From NCBI GenBank assembly GCA_021030915.1, contig JAGEMR010000069.1, forward strand, positions 62,001 through 126,000: a stretch of DNA of 64,000 nucleotides. Direction: 5' to 3'. Made by a program: the position numbers and the translations under genes. This DNA is from Astrothelium macrocarpum. Taxonomy: Eukaryota; Ascomycota; Dothideomycetes; Trypetheliales; Trypetheliaceae. Position 1 is the stretch's first letter. Each line of letters begins with the position of its first letter. Shown in pieces: positions 48,701 through 61,989 of this stretch. The notes beneath the pieces are model-generated. The model saw only the letters and a list, made by a program, of their open reading frames with translations, ran no database searches and was not told the DNA's origin.

Positions 48701-49581
48701 CGAACCACTAAACATGGAAAGTTATTCATTAAACCAGCTGCTTCCATCTCATAACAAATGCACTCGGCAGGAATATGTTCAAGGATTCTTTCTCTGAAGT
48801 AACTATCCTTCACAAGAGTATTGCCTGAAGCAATGGTGCCGTAGTGAATGACAGGGTCGGTGGACGTCCTGGCTTCCCGCGGTATCTTCTCGCTGTCTGA
48901 GCAATTACAACAATCGCGGCCTCGCTGGTGTGTAAAATCGGCCTTGAACAAATTGTCGTTACCTTCTCCTTGGTAACCAAATCCTGTGAAACCTGGCCTT
49001 CTTTTGAACATGTACGGGTTCCGGCTTTCCATTTGCTCAAGGGTCTTGGAAATTTCTGATGGCCTTTGCTCATGTTGACTTTTCAAATTTGATAATGCGT
49101 AAAGGAGAACTTCAGGCGGTGAGTTGAGGAAGTCTTTCCGTTCCAACTTAGCACCAGGTATAGCTTTGACGAGATCATACTGGATGACTCCTCCAGTGCT
49201 TCCTGATGGTTCGCCGATAACAATATCTCCGAGTCGTATGTCAATCTCCCCGTCATTGTCCATTCGGGGGATGCCACCACCAATACCAACCAATAGGCCG
49301 AATTTGATTTCGGGAAATGAAGAGAGCATCGCAGAGGCCAACACTGCAGCCGACACTAAGCCATACTGACCCGCTTTTAGTGACGCGATGACAATATTGT
49401 GCTCTCCCAAGCTGCCCCACGAGTACGAAAGCTTTTCAGTAGGTGGTTGATCGAAGTCGAGCGGCTTGCCATGTTGTTCATCCAGCAAAGCTTCTATGGC
49501 AGCTCGTTCGATCGGTAAAGGAGCAATCCACCCCACGTTATATTCACCAGCATTTTGAAGGCTTCTCAGTGGCAAACTCAT
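45772..49581 (-). CDS. NLR-type receptor: PNP_UDP - NACHT - ankyrin
   Basis: Fungal STAND/NLR protein, the class linked to non-self recognition and regulated cell death (heterokaryon incompatibility). Exons 49581-48537, 48249-47427, 47377-45772; 1,157 residues. The N-terminal effector domain (about 10-335) is nucleoside-phosphorylase-like: YNVGWIAPLPIERAAIEALL, GLLVGIGGGIP, DIRLGDIVIG, YEMEAAGLMNNFPCLVVRGVCDYAD. NACHT P-loop GMPGAGKT at about 424-431; Walker B AFILVDALDEY; then LLAQLYLNSL and SPLELRHALAIE typical of the winged-helix part. Eight ankyrin repeats of about 33 residues start near residue 880, six of them very alike (TALSEASxAGHDQIVxILLDNGADVN). The 286-bp intron 1 is long and could hide a small exon. 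The frame ends abruptly after a run of eight T in repeat 9. Confidence 0.88.
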
Positions 49582-50154
49582 CTGCAGTGGGATACAGATT
49601 GCTAAGGTCACCCGCTACGCAAGAGAAATTTTGTGCTTGCAGTCAAAATGGATTGGGAGGAAGACCTAGAGCTATTGCTGGGGATGAGAGGAGAAGCACG
49701 ACGACCGTGGGCAAAGAGCGCATGGAGCAATCTTATACTTCCTACATCTATCTTGTCAGCCTTGTGCTGTCCCATTGAATCTGGACTCGCATCAACGCCG
49801 AAACAAGGGGCAAAGCTAAAACAGACCTGATCATATCGGATTAGCCACCTTTTTATCGCAGAGTCTATACCCATCCCGGTAATCTCACCCTTGATTTTCT
49901 TTGAAATGAATGTTCTCATCGTACTAAAGGTTTCGGTAAGCTCCAGAAGTAACCAATGGGATAACAAAATCACTGAAATAAGCCTTGTGCGGCAAGCACT
50001 TTTAGCCACTGAGACCCTCTCGGTCGGCCATAACGCCAAGTGGGCCAAAATGGTTCATAATTTCGCCGAAGATGTTCCACACATACAAATCCCCATTAAA
50101 TTGATATAGTGATGAGAAATCAATAAAATAAATTCATATTTCTGATTTTTATTA
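49582..50154. other. Upstream region of the NLR gene
   Basis: About 570 bp between the NLR start and the first transposon of the AT-rich block, so the promoter is short before the block begins. A 146-codon minus-strand frame at 49608-50048 overlaps the leader; it has no recognisable domain and I do not call it. Confidence 0.45.
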
Positions 50155-50239
50155 GAGTCGTCCACGGTCATTTGGACAGCCCCATCATTTGGACAGCTCT
50201 GTACATGCGCGCAGCATACAATCAATCTGCGATCCTCAT
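50155..50239 (+). repeat. Left TIR of the 1,876-bp element, with internal direct repeat
   Basis: Begins GAGTCGTCCACGG. It contains two direct copies of TCATTTGGACAGC spaced by 4 bp, a possible transposase-binding array. The mate is 51946-52030. Confidence 0.85.
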
Positions 50240-51945
50240 GCGTTTCGCACCCACATCTCCAAATCCAAATCTGAACTATCTGATGAATCATTAGATACAA
50301 AAATTATTATTTCCGATTTTTCTTTTTTAAATATAGTTTTTATTGATCATTCATGATGACGTTTTATATATAATTTCTTCTCCGTTTCATATATAATTCG
50401 TAATATAATCATAATTATATATATATTAATTTCTTTTAATTCAATTCTTTTATTTTTAATATTATATTTTTATTTATCAAAAAATTCTGATTGATCTGTC
50501 AATTATTTAATTATAATGATAATTATGATATTTTGTGATTCGTATAAACGTGTTATGCGTTCCATATATCATTTCATAAGCGATTCAATTACGTTATTTT
50601 TATTTAATATTTTTATGAATTCTTTATTTGATTTATTAAATTCAATAATTTCTGAAGAAGAGTTTTTCAATAATATATGATCCAATTTGACTGAATTGGA
50701 TGATATAAATTCTTTTGAAATAGACGTAATTTATATAATAAATAATTCATTTAAAATTCGTATACGATTCAATGATAATATATCTATATTTCGAAAATTA
50801 ATATAAATATTTTCTTTTATTATAATCATTTTATATATATGAATGAATATTTCAATTCATTCTGTTTTAAATATATATTATATACTGAATTTATAAAATA
50901 CAATTATTTCATTTATATAGAACCGTTTGAACGCAGTAAATATATCCATATTAAATGATTGAAATATATATAAATAATATAATAATATGATCATAAGATT
51001 GATTTTATTATCGATATAATAAATGATAAATTTGATTTGAATATGGCTGTCGTGGCCATTTGTGATAAAAAGACGTCTACGATTCACATATTATTCGTAT
51101 ATCAAAGAATTGAAAATTTTGATTAATCAATATAATTCCAATTCATTTAATATTCAATTATTTTTATTTATTATAAAATGATATTCTGATAATATATTTG
51201 CGCTAATTTAACGCGTATTGAATTATGCGTTTTTGAAAATCAAAAAAGGCGGCAGTATTTCATTTATTATACTGATATATTCAATCATTATAATCTATTC
51301 TTATTTATCTATTATAATTTTTTATTTTTTTTTTATATTAAAATAAATTAATATTTTAAATGATTATTCTTTTTTAATATTAAATTCTGATTTATTTATA
51401 TTATAAATATTTATAATATTATATTCATATTTTTTTTATTATTTTTTAAATACATCAAATTAGTGATTTATTATCATTTTAATTATACCATTTATACGAA
51501 TCGATTCTAATTGACGGATATATATATTGATAATCTCAGAATATCGTTTGAAAAAATAATCGATCCAATTAATATTAATTGAATTAAAAAAAAATATATA
51601 AAACGTAGATAAGATATATAATGAACGCGCTTTTTTCATAAAAATTCAGCCAATTCTAATAATAATAAACGTATGATTGGATTTTCTATATTAATATATC
51701 GTTTGATCTAATGAATTAAAATCAATTCTTCGGTATTTATTAGAAATTAAATTAATTCATTGATTTTTGTATACAAGATACCGCCGTTTCATTTACGCGT
51801 TAATATTGATTTAGATATTTTGAATATACGTGTAACCTCAATAACAGATAAAAATTGATTTTCAGAAAATGCAATAAGAATAGATTGAATTCTAGTTTCA
51901 AATTCTATATTTTTGAAAGAATTTTGAATTGTCATGATGAAGTGT

Positions 51946-52030
51946 ATGAGGATCGCAGACTGATCATATGCGGCGCGCATGTACAGAGCTGTCCAAATGA
52001 TGGGGCTGTCCAAATGACCGTGGACGACTC
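51946..52030 (-). repeat. Right TIR of the 1,876-bp element
   Basis: Reverse complement of 50155-50239; includes the same doubled TCATTTGGACAGC motif. Confidence 0.85.
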
Positions 52031-52061
52031 TATTTAATTTAGAAAATATAAAATTGTCATA

Positions 52062-53906
52062 TAACGTATCTGCATAGCGAGCGGAATACCGTTCCGCATT
52101 CGTACGAATTTTTTTTTATTAACACAATAATATTATATTATAATTATGAAAATTAATCGCTATTCTTTTTTTCAGAGATTAAAAAATTTATCTGACATAT
52201 TCGTATATAATATTCAGATTATTTATAATTATTATAATATCATACACACGGATTTTTGCCATTTATATGATCATTCTTTTTATATATCATTTTTTTTAAT
52301 TTTAATCATATTTTTTTATAATTATAATATATTTATTTTTGAAATATTAAATGATCCGTCAATATATAATCGAATTTTTTTAATTTTTTGATATTTATTT
52401 AATATTTTATTTATTATACGAAAATTTTTATTTTTTATTTTTAATAATATCAATTCATATATTAATTTTGAAATATTTTTTATTTATATATTAATTAAAT
52501 TATATAATTGAATTGAAGAATTATTTTATGATTTTATAATTTTAAATTTCAGATTTATAGAATTTCGTATTATATTTTTTATAATTTTAAATATATTTGA
52601 ATTTATAAATATGATATTTATTAAATATGAATTTGATAATATAAATATTTTAGATTTAAAATCTAATTAATTGATTATTTATTTTAAATTATATAAAATA
52701 AAATCAATTATTCGAAATTTTGTTTATATATTTCTTTCATTTATTAAGATAAGAAATGTTTTTTTAAAAATGAAAAAGAAATCGTCTTTTATAATATATA
52801 TAAATTGAAATCGTATTAAATATTCAATTTTTTTGTTGTATAAAATTTTTAAAAGATCAAAATATTTTATATCAAAAAATTGAAAAATATATGATGAATA
52901 TGAAGATATATAAAAAATAATAATATCCATTTTTTGATAATAATTATCAAATTCAAAAGAATGATAATTATTATATTTATCGAAAATTAAAAATTGATAT
53001 TTTTTAATCATATAAAATTTTGTAAATTTTTTAAAATATTATAATTAATCTAGATTAATTTCATTTATTATTCAATTATTTATATTTAAATAAATTCATC
53101 AGATAATAAAAAATTCGTTATTTATATATTAAAAAAGGAAATGATATTTGTTTTTTATAATAATATATAAAGATAATATCTAATCATTTATATAAATATT
53201 CTGAATTATTGAAATCCATTTTCAATTATTAGATTATTTTATATGAAATCTTTTTTTATAATCTGAAATAATAATAATTTTTATATATAATAATATTTCT
53301 ATTAAAAAATCAATTTTATTAAAATTATAAATATCGATATTAATAATTCTATATTTATTGATTATATTATATATAAAATTAAATCAGTTTTATATAATTA
53401 TAGGATTTTCAATTAATATTTTTTGATAATTAATTTTTTATCAGAATCGTATTTTAAATAATGATTATTATTATATAAAATTTATAATTTATCAAAATCT
53501 AATATATGATGCGTTTTGAATTTCGCGTAAATAATCAGTCATATTTTATATATCATTTTATTTAAACGAAAAATCGCGATTAATTAGATTTATAATATAA
53601 TTCAGAATTTTTTTATTTTTATTTTAATAAGATTTATTGAATTGATTGAAATATTATATCGTAATTATTGACCGTCGCGTCGAATAATTAATATCGTATG
53701 AGAGATTTTATAAATTTAAACAATTTTTTATACATTAAATTTTTGGTCTTTTTTTAAAATTTCGAGAATTATAATCATTTTACTTTTTTTAGAAGATATT
53801 TTTATTTTTATATGTAAAGAAAAGTCGCGTCAAAAAGAAAAGTTCGTATAAATACGGAGCGGTGTTCCGCTTGTTATGTTATTCCGCTCGCTATGCAGAT
53901 ACGTTA
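52062..53906 (-). mobile_element. Second pogo-type DNA transposon, AT-converted, about 1,845 bp
   Basis: The inverted ends share TAACGTATCTGCATAGCGAG followed by CGGAATA, and a further matching segment offset by a 17-bp insertion on the right side. TA flanks both ends, but the exact boundary is ambiguous by 2 bp. On the minus strand, 53011-52724 is still open and matches the Fot1/pogo DDE domain in order: LIFDKYNNYHSFEFDNYY, then the position of HSSHLLQPLDVGCFGPLK seen as SYSSYIFQFFDIKYFDLLK, then an FFFIFKKTFLILINERNI stretch. Other parts carry many stops. It starts only about 30 bp after the previous element. Confidence 0.8.
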
Positions 53907-54606
53907 TAAAAATTTGGTATTTTATTAATTATTTTATTTAGAATATTTATAGCATATTATATCTTATTTTTTATTATCTTTTAAATATTTTTATTATAAA
54001 ATAATTGATTATTATAAAATTAAATCAATAAATAAAAAAATATTATAATGATTATAATAATAAAAAAAATTAAATTTATTATTATTTTATATATTAAAAA
54101 AATGATTTAAATAATAAAATCTATTAAAATAATTAAAAATAAATTCAGAAAAAAAATCAATCATTTATATATTTATAATTTTAATATATTTTAATTTTAA
54201 TTAATCTAATAAAAAGATATTTTATATTTTTTAATAATATAATTTTTATTTAAAATTATATTATTTTTAATAACTAAAATACTTCTGAGATATTTATCAA
54301 AAAATTATTAATAAAAATATTAAATAAAAAAATCAATAAATTGAATAAATTATCAAATATAAAATATAATAAAATCATATCAAGAATTATAATTATTAAT
54401 TATTACATATATATATTTATTATTTATTATAAATATTTATTTTATAAAATTGTTTTTAAAATATTCTTTATTGAATTTATTTATATAAATCTTAATATTA
54501 TAATTATAAATATAATATAAATTAAATTTTTTATATTTTTAATGATTTAAATTGTATTTGATTAATTAATATTTATTATAAATTAAAATAATATAAAATA
54601 AAGATA
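53907..54606. other. AT-only spacer between transposons
   Basis: About 700 bp of nearly pure A/T with no recognisable coding remnant or terminal repeat. It may be older degraded transposon sequence. Confidence 0.4.
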
Positions 54607-55948
54607 ACGTGGTTCACCATTCAGCCGGTCATATCAGTCAGTCGGTCAAAATCCGCATCAGAAAACCATTTAAATTTTTGTCACGTCATAATTTTTCAAC
54701 CATTATATCAATTTATTTCAAAAAAGAGAATATTATTCTTATTATTAATATAATTCAAATTACAAAATTTTTTGATAAAAATTTAAATCAACGCGTGATT
54801 ATGAAATATTATAATATCTCATAAAATTCTTTAAACGATAGAATTCATCATCGATAATAATACGCGTCAATTCAATTATAATATCATAAATTAGATCAAT
54901 TAAAAGAATAATCGTTAATCAAATATATATTTAATCAAGATTCAAAAGGATTTTTATTATATTTTTCTAATATAAAAAATATGACCAATTTTTTATTAAA
55001 TTCGCGCGGAGATAAATTTATTAACAAATATTGAATAAAACGTTTTATTAATACATAATCAGATTTTAAAATCAAATTCATCTGTCTATATAATTATTAA
55101 AAAACATTATAAAAAAATTCAAAAATTATTTCGGATTGATTTGAATTATTATAAAATATAATAAACAAATATAGAATATATAAAAAATATCTATAATTTT
55201 GACGAAATAGATTTTATGATGGATATAATTATCGCGTTAATGATGATAATATGCGCCGAAAGACATGATAAAATCAAATTTATATAATCAAATAATTGGA
55301 AATGAATTATAATTATTGAATATATTAATATAAAAGATTGATATATTCCGCCATTTATTATTATTCAAAATATCTATCATCTTATGAATTAGATCATCAA
55401 ATCGAATTTTTCTGATAATTGGATTATTAAATCTATTTCTAATAAATAGATTAATAATGAAATAAATTTAGATTGGATTCGATATTTTAATAAACATATA
55501 AAAGATTATTTTAAAAATGTATATCAATTATTGATTATTGATGGATATGAAAATTATTTATCAGCCGAATTCAATGAATTTTATAAAAAAAATAAAATTA
55601 TTCTAATCAGTATATTTATATATTTATTCCATTTATTTTAATTATTAGATATCGTATTATATTCGTTTTTAATATATATATATATAATAATGAAATTAAT
55701 CTATTGATTAAAATCACGATTAATTATATTATCAAATTCGAATTTTTTATCGTATTTAAAATCATTCATATCAAAATTTTTATAAAAATAAATATCAAAT
55801 CTGAATTTAAAAAAAACTGGAATTTCATTTTGAAATCTGGATTTTATAATTTTTAAATTGGATATTTATTTTAGAATATTTATATCGTTAAATAATTATT
55901 CTTCCATCATTTATAAATGAAAATCACAAATTTTTTACAATTCATAAT
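54607..55948 (+). mobile_element. Third pogo-type transposon, 5' part, cut by a retroelement
   Basis: The left end (about 54607-54665) keeps normal composition and begins ACGTGGTTCACC after a TA. The transposase reads on the plus strand and is recognisable despite stops: FMMDIIIA at about 55220, IPPFIIIQN at about 55350, LDWIRYFNKHIK at about 55470, LLIIDGYENYLSAEFNEFYK at about 55535-55590, and near 55790-55945 the C-terminal INIKSEFKK and related segments. The sequence stops at 55948, where an LTR begins. The right TIR is not in the window, so the rest probably lies beyond 64 kb. Confidence 0.7.
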
Positions 55949-57449
55949 TGTTACGACCCCACGGTCATGCGGGTACACTCCGCCAGGGAGTAACCAACCA
56001 GTGTGGTACCTAAAGGGATTGCTCACGCAGCCCTGGGTGAGCATCACCCGACCCACGGTGAGGCTCATTAGATTGAACGTAAGGATCACGATAATACTGA
56101 TGAACAATCAAATATATAAAAATATTATAAAATTATTATAATCTCGTTATATTTAAAATCATTCTTTAAATTAATCTTTGATAACGTCTTTAATAGAATT
56201 TTGAATTATTAAATAATTATTATTTTTTATTAATTCTGTCTTTTATCGATTCATTTTAGAAATCATTTTAATTTTAAATAAATTTGATATTAAAAATATT
56301 TAAAATCATAATATATTGAATATTTTCAAAATGAATTAATAAAAATAATTATAGAACGATGATAGTGTATTTCAGATTAAAAGAATCCGATTTATATCAT
56401 GATTTAACGGAAAAATCAAAAAATCTAATGATTTTAATAAAGACCGTTTCAAAATGGAAAATTGATTTAATATCATATAATTATATTTTATATTTGAAAA
56501 TATTATTTCAGATAATCAGTCTTTTTTTATGAATACATTTATAAAGAAAAGAATATTTTATTAGATCCGATTATATTTTGTCAGTTATATAAATAATATC
56601 GGAAATTAGGTCATCAATAATATATTTCAGAATTTTGAAATATTTAAAAAAGAAATCAATAAAATATTCAGAATATTTAATTAATAAATAATAATTGAAT
56701 AAATCATTTGGAATATTAAATAAAAAATTTTTACGGTTAATTATATGATCAAATTCCAGAAATACGTTCAATAAATTAAATGAAATAATGAAATATTCCA
56801 TTTCATATTTTATAAGAAATTTAAAAATAATATTAAAAATGAATTAATGCGTTATATGAATATTATTGATATTCTATCATGATTAATGAAAATTATAATC
56901 GAATTAAATAATAAATTATATATAAGAATTTTAAAAAAAAGAGGAAATCATAAATTAATCATTGGATGGGAAAATTCACGAATTTAGAATAATAATTATA
57001 ATGATTTAATGAATTTTAATTTTGTTAAAAAAGAAAAAAAAAAGAATAATATTCGTTCTAAAAAAGGATTTAAAAATAAAAAATACTATTTTTATGAAAA
57101 AAAGGAATATTTTACGAAAAACTGCCGATTCAAATCCAATATGATATAATGAGAAGTCATAATTATAAAAAAGGAAATTAATATGATTTTAATTAACGAT
57201 TCGGATAAAAATATTCTGATGGAAGGGATCGTTCAGAGAATATTTGATGAAAGAAATGAATGATAATTCAATCTATAGAATAATGATAGAAGAAATGATC
57301 AATTCTCAATATTAAGAAATTTATAAAAAATATAAAAAAGAATACGAATATATGAATCACGAATAGGCTAATAAGATAAATAAATTATATGAAAATGACC
57401 AGTCACGGAATTCATATTTCAGTAATATATGGGAAAAATGTTGAGATAT
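55949..57449 (+). mobile_element. Ty3/gypsy-like retroelement fragment A (LTR plus gag)
   Basis: Begins TGTTACGACCCCACGG, a typical LTR start, inside the third pogo element; a TG...CA segment of 162 bp (55949-56110) may be the whole LTR. The following 1.3 kb is nearly collinear with the gag region of element B (57671-58990) and includes a decayed zinc knuckle at about 57090-57130 (YYFYEKKEYFTKNC, cysteines partly converted to Tyr/Phe). It ends at 57449, exactly where element B begins, so B inserted into A. Confidence 0.75.
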
Positions 57450-57670
57450 TGTTAAGACCACCGAGAGGGACGCGTACGTCTGTGGTCACGAGAAACCACC
57501 TCTGGCTCATATGGCTCAAATCATGAGTCATGAGAGCCCACCTCTGGCTCATATGGCTCAAATCATGAACCATAAGAACCCACTTCTGATTCATATAATT
57601 TAAATCATAAACCATAAGAATTCATTTCTGAATCATATGATTCAAATTATGAACCAATTGAATATATAAA
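57450..57670 (+). repeat. 5' LTR of element B (right edge approximate)
   Basis: The first 55 bp match the 3' LTR at 63896 with only a few transitions. The right edge is set where similarity between the interiors of A and B begins. Confidence 0.65.
57496..57663 (+). repeat. Four tandem 42-bp repeats inside the 5' LTR
   Basis: Units 57496-57537, 57538-57579, 57580-57621 and 57622-57663. Consensus start CCACCTCTGGCTCATATGGC; later units differ by C-to-T and G-to-A changes, and decay increases from unit 1 to unit 4. The same array begins in the 3' LTR at 63943. Confidence 0.85.
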
Positions 57671-57739
57671 TATATAAAAACGTGATAAAATCAATTTAGA
57701 TTTTATTATATTCAAAATCATTTTTTAAATTAATTTTTA

Positions 57740-58990
57740 ATAACGTTTTTAATAGAATTTTGAATTATTAAATTAATTATTATTTTTTATTAATTTAATT
57801 TTTTATTTATTTATTTTAAAAATCATTTTGATTTTAAATAGATTTGATTTTAAAAATATCTGAGATCATAATATATTAAATATTTTTAAAATGAATTAAT
57901 AAGAATAATTATAGAATAACGATAACGTATTTTAGACCGGAAAAATCCGATTTATATCACGATTTAATGGAAAAATCAGAAAATCTAATAATTTTTATAA
58001 AAATCATTTTAAAATAAAAAATTGATTCAATATCATATAATTATGTTTTATATTTGAAAATATTATTTCAAATAATCAATTCTTTTTTATAAATATATTT
58101 ATAAAAAAAAAAATTTTTATTGAATCTGATTATATTTTATTAATTATATGAATGATATCAGAAATCAGATAATCAATAATATATTTCAGAATTTTAATAT
58201 ATTTAAAAAAGAAATTAATAAAATATTCAGAATATTTAATTAATAAATGATAATCGAATAAATCATTTTAAATATTAAATAAAAAATTTCTGCGATTGAT
58301 TATATAATTAAATTCCAAAAATACGTTCAGTAAATTGAATGGAATAATGAAATATTTCATTTCATATTTTATAGAAAATTCAAAAATAATATCAAGGACG
58401 AATTAATACATTATATGAATATCATAAATATTCTATTACGTTTAATAAAAATTATAATCAAATTAGACGATAAATTATATATAAGAATTCTAAAAAAAAA
58501 AAAAATTATAAATTAATCATTGGATGAAAAAATTCACGAATTTAAAATAATGATTATAATAATCTGATGAATTTCAATTTTATCAAAAAAAAAAATAAAA
58601 AAAATAATATTTATTTTAAAAAAGAATTTCAAAATAAAAAATATTATTTTTATAAAAAAAAAGAAATATTTTATAAAAAATTATCAATTCAAATCGAATA
58701 TAATATAATAAAAAATCGTAATTATGAAAAAAAAATTAATATGATTTTAATCGATAATTTAAATGAAAATATTCTGATAAAAAGAATTATTTAAAGAATA
58801 TCCAATAAAAAAAACGAATGATAATTCGATCAATAAAATGATAATAAAAGAAATAATCAATCTTCAATATCAAAGAATCTATAAGAAATATAAAAAAAAA
58901 GATGAATATATGAATTGTAGATCAATTAATAAAATAAATGAATTATATAAAAATGACCGGTTATAGAATTCATATTTCAATAATATATAA
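57740..58990 (+). pseudogene. Decayed gag region of element B
   Basis: Collinear with 56160-57449 of fragment A. Position 58640-58690 corresponds to the zinc knuckle, with all cysteines lost. No intact frame beyond 75 codons. Confidence 0.6.
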
Positions 58991-60539
58991 AAGAAATATT
59001 AAAATATTCAGATTATGAAAATTATTATATGATTAGAATATACATCATATATAATTATCCGATTCATACGATTATAATATAAATAATTCAAAAATAATTC
59101 AAAATTTTAATAGAATTGTTTATGAAAAATTTTAAAATATAAAAAAATATTTTATTTAATATTGGAAATTTAAATTATGAATATTTAATAAAATCAGAAA
59201 AATGTCGAGATAATGAATATTTAATATTAAAATATCAAAATTATTGAAAAATAAGAATTAATATTTAATAAAAAAACGTTATTAATATTCAGAATTTAAA
59301 ATATTCAAAATATAGAAAAATGAAATAATGATAATATTATAATAAAAATTATAAAAGATATATAAAAAATCAATAATTAAAAGGAATCTTTGTAGACGAA
59401 AAAATGAAAAAAATAATATCCATATACGCGTTATTATTAAAGAAAAATATAAAATATATCTGAATGAATTTATCAATATAATTTATTTATGATTATTGGA
59501 TACGAAATTATTTTCAGAAATAGATATTTATAAATGGAGAATATTCAGAATATAAAAAAATATATTATTATCAATATAAAGACGAAAATTGCGAAATTCA
59601 TACGGTAAAAAAATTAATAAAATACAAATAAAATTTATAAATAAACTGCAATTTTATTATTTATTATATATATTGAAGATAGAAAGGGGAATATATATTG
59701 ATTAATCAATAATCCTATAAAAATAAAAAAAATTATTCATATTATAATAATAATGATATAATTCAATATTCATTAAATTCTATAAAATAAATAATAATCA
59801 GAATATATAAAATATAAGAAAATGATTTAGATTTTATATATAAAATATGTATATAGATCTAAATATTATTCAAATATCCAATCATTTATTATATATTATT
59901 ATTTTATTAATAAAAAATAAAATTACGGTATTAATCAATTCAGATATAAATAGGAATTTTTTATTAAAATTTTTCGAAAAAAATTGAATTTATCAAAAAG
60001 ACCAAAAAATAAAAAATATATAATACGAATAATAATAAAATAAAAAATGCCAGAAATTAGAAAAAATTTTTAAAAAATATAATCATTAATTATATTTAAT
60101 ATCATTATTATGATTAGATATAAAATCGTATTAGAATTATCATAATTATAATAATATAATCCAATAATTAATTGAAAATCAGAAGAATTGAAAATAGATA
60201 AATATAATTATGGGAATATATCAGAATCTTCATGTTTAAATATAATGAAAAATGAGATAAATGATTATTTTATATAAATCATTTTAAAAAATAAGATCTC
60301 TATCATGATAGATTCGGATATAGCGGATATTCCAATAGAATAAAAAGGTCAAAAAATTAATAATTTGAAAATTATTTTAATAATTTCCAGAATTCTTTTG
60401 AAATATAAATAATGGACACATTTTTTTTAAAAAAGAATTAGATATTAAAATATTATTTAAATATCAATTATGGAATTATGAAATAAAATTTCTCATAAAA
60501 AAATAATTTATATTCAGATTTATATATATATTATTCAAT

Positions 60540-61690
60540 AAAAAATTTGAAATATTAAAAGAATATTTAAATAAAAATTTAAAGAAAGATTTTATTAAAA
60601 AATTAAAATCATTGATAAAATATCCGATTTTTTTCGTATCAAAAAAAGATGAAAATCTATGATTTTATATTAATTATAAACAATTCAATAAAATAATAAT
60701 AAACAACCGATATTTATTATTAAATATAATTGAATTATAAAATAAATTTTCAAATGTATAATAATTTATCAAATTGGATTTATTAAAAATTTATAATTTT
60801 ATTAAAATGAAAGAAAATGAAAAATGGAAAATAATGTTTCGGATAAAATATAGATATTTTGAATATTTTATTATATCATTCGGATTTACGAATATATCAG
60901 CCAATTATCAAATATTTATTAATAATATATTATGATTATATTTTGATAAATTCATCATAATTTATCTGAATAATATTCTCATTTATTTAAAAATAAAAGA
61001 AGAATATATACGATATATTTAATAAATATTTTCAGAATTTGAAAAATAAAATTTACGATTAAAATTATTAAAATACGAATTTTGGATAAAAAAAATCAAT
61101 TTTTTAGATTATATAATTAGAATAGAAATAATTCAGATCAATTCAGATAAAATGAAATCAATTAAAAAATAATCGGAATTAAAAAATATAAAAAATATCC
61201 AATTCTTTTTAAAATTTATTAATTATAATTAAAAATTCATTAAAAAATATTTTTTTAAAATATAATCATTGACAGAATTAATAAAAAACAAAAGAATATT
61301 TATTTTCGAAAAAAACAAAAAAAAAATATTTAAAATATTTAAAAAAAATAATTTATAAAAATTCATATTAAAAACGATTGAATTATCAGAATTAATATAA
61401 ATTGAAATTGATATATTTAATTTAATAATAAAAATATATTTACGATAATAAATATAAAATGAAAAATGATATCTGATAGAATATTATTCAAAAAAATTCT
61501 CAGAAATAAAATAAAATTATGATATTTATAATAAAAAATTTTTTATTATAATTATTACGTTATAATATTGAAGGATTTATATTGAAAGATTATCATTTTT
61601 AAAAATTTTTATTAATTATAAAAATTTTATTTATTTTATTATAATTAAATAATTGAACCGACAATAAATTAAATAATTAAAATTTTTTAA
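60540..61690 (+). pseudogene. Decayed reverse transcriptase and RNase H of element B
   Basis: Translation with stops ignored gives the Ty3/gypsy RT series: PIFFVSKKDENL, FYINYKQFNKIIINNRYLLL, FIKLDLLKIYNFIKMKENE, FRIKYRYFEYFIISFGFTN, then the catalytic box region IIYLNNILIY (YLDDILIY expected; first Asp reads Asn, the second Asn as well). RNase H follows from about 61260: LTELI, IEIDIF, IEYYSKKFSEIK, YDIYNKKFFIIII, IYIERLSFLKIFINYKNF. Confidence 0.8.
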
Positions 61691-61989
61691 ATAATATAAA
61701 TTCATTATCAAATATATATCAAAAAAGAATAATTTAAAAACCGATATATTGAATTGAAAATCGGATTATATAATAAAAAAAAATTAATAATCAGATGATT
61801 TTTTAAATTAATAAAAATGATATATTATCAGAAAATTATAAAAAAATAAATATAATTCTAATCATTTTTGAAAAAAAAAAACCAATTGGATGAAAAATCA
61901 TAATTTCGTAAAAACGAATCAGAAAAATTATTTAAAAATATTATAATGAATTATTTTATAAATATTCAAAAATTGTATAAATTATAAAA

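Larger units (their letters stand above)
50155..52030 (-). mobile_element. pogo-type DNA transposon with intact TIRs and AT-converted interior, 1,876 bp
   Basis: Inverted repeats of about 85 bp (first 58 bp identical, four mismatches by eye in 85) at 50155-50239 and 51946-52030, flanked by TA on both sides (50153-50154, 52031-52032). The transposase reads on the minus strand: an N-terminal psq-like helix-turn-helix near 51930-51790 (NSFKNIEFETRIQ, FLSVIEVTRIFKISKS) and a DDE segment at 51087-50880 (NGHDSHIQIKF, then IFQSFNMDIFTAFKRF, the expected positions of the LQPLDV box). The interior is destroyed by stops and is almost all A/T, while the termini keep normal composition. Confidence 0.85.

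Noticed and set aside
49608..50048. 146-codon minus-strand frame upstream of the NLR
   Set aside because: No domain, overlaps the NLR leader, composition not gene-like.
54609..54824. 71-codon frame in the AT block
   Set aside because: It is the left end and first codons of a decayed pogo element, not a separate gene.
55917..56141. 74-codon frame around 56 kb
   Set aside because: Runs from pogo remnant across an LTR start; chance frame in the only GC-normal stretch.
57496..57663. CRISPR-like array
   Set aside because: Repeats are directly adjacent without unique spacers, lie in an LTR, and the genome is eukaryotic.
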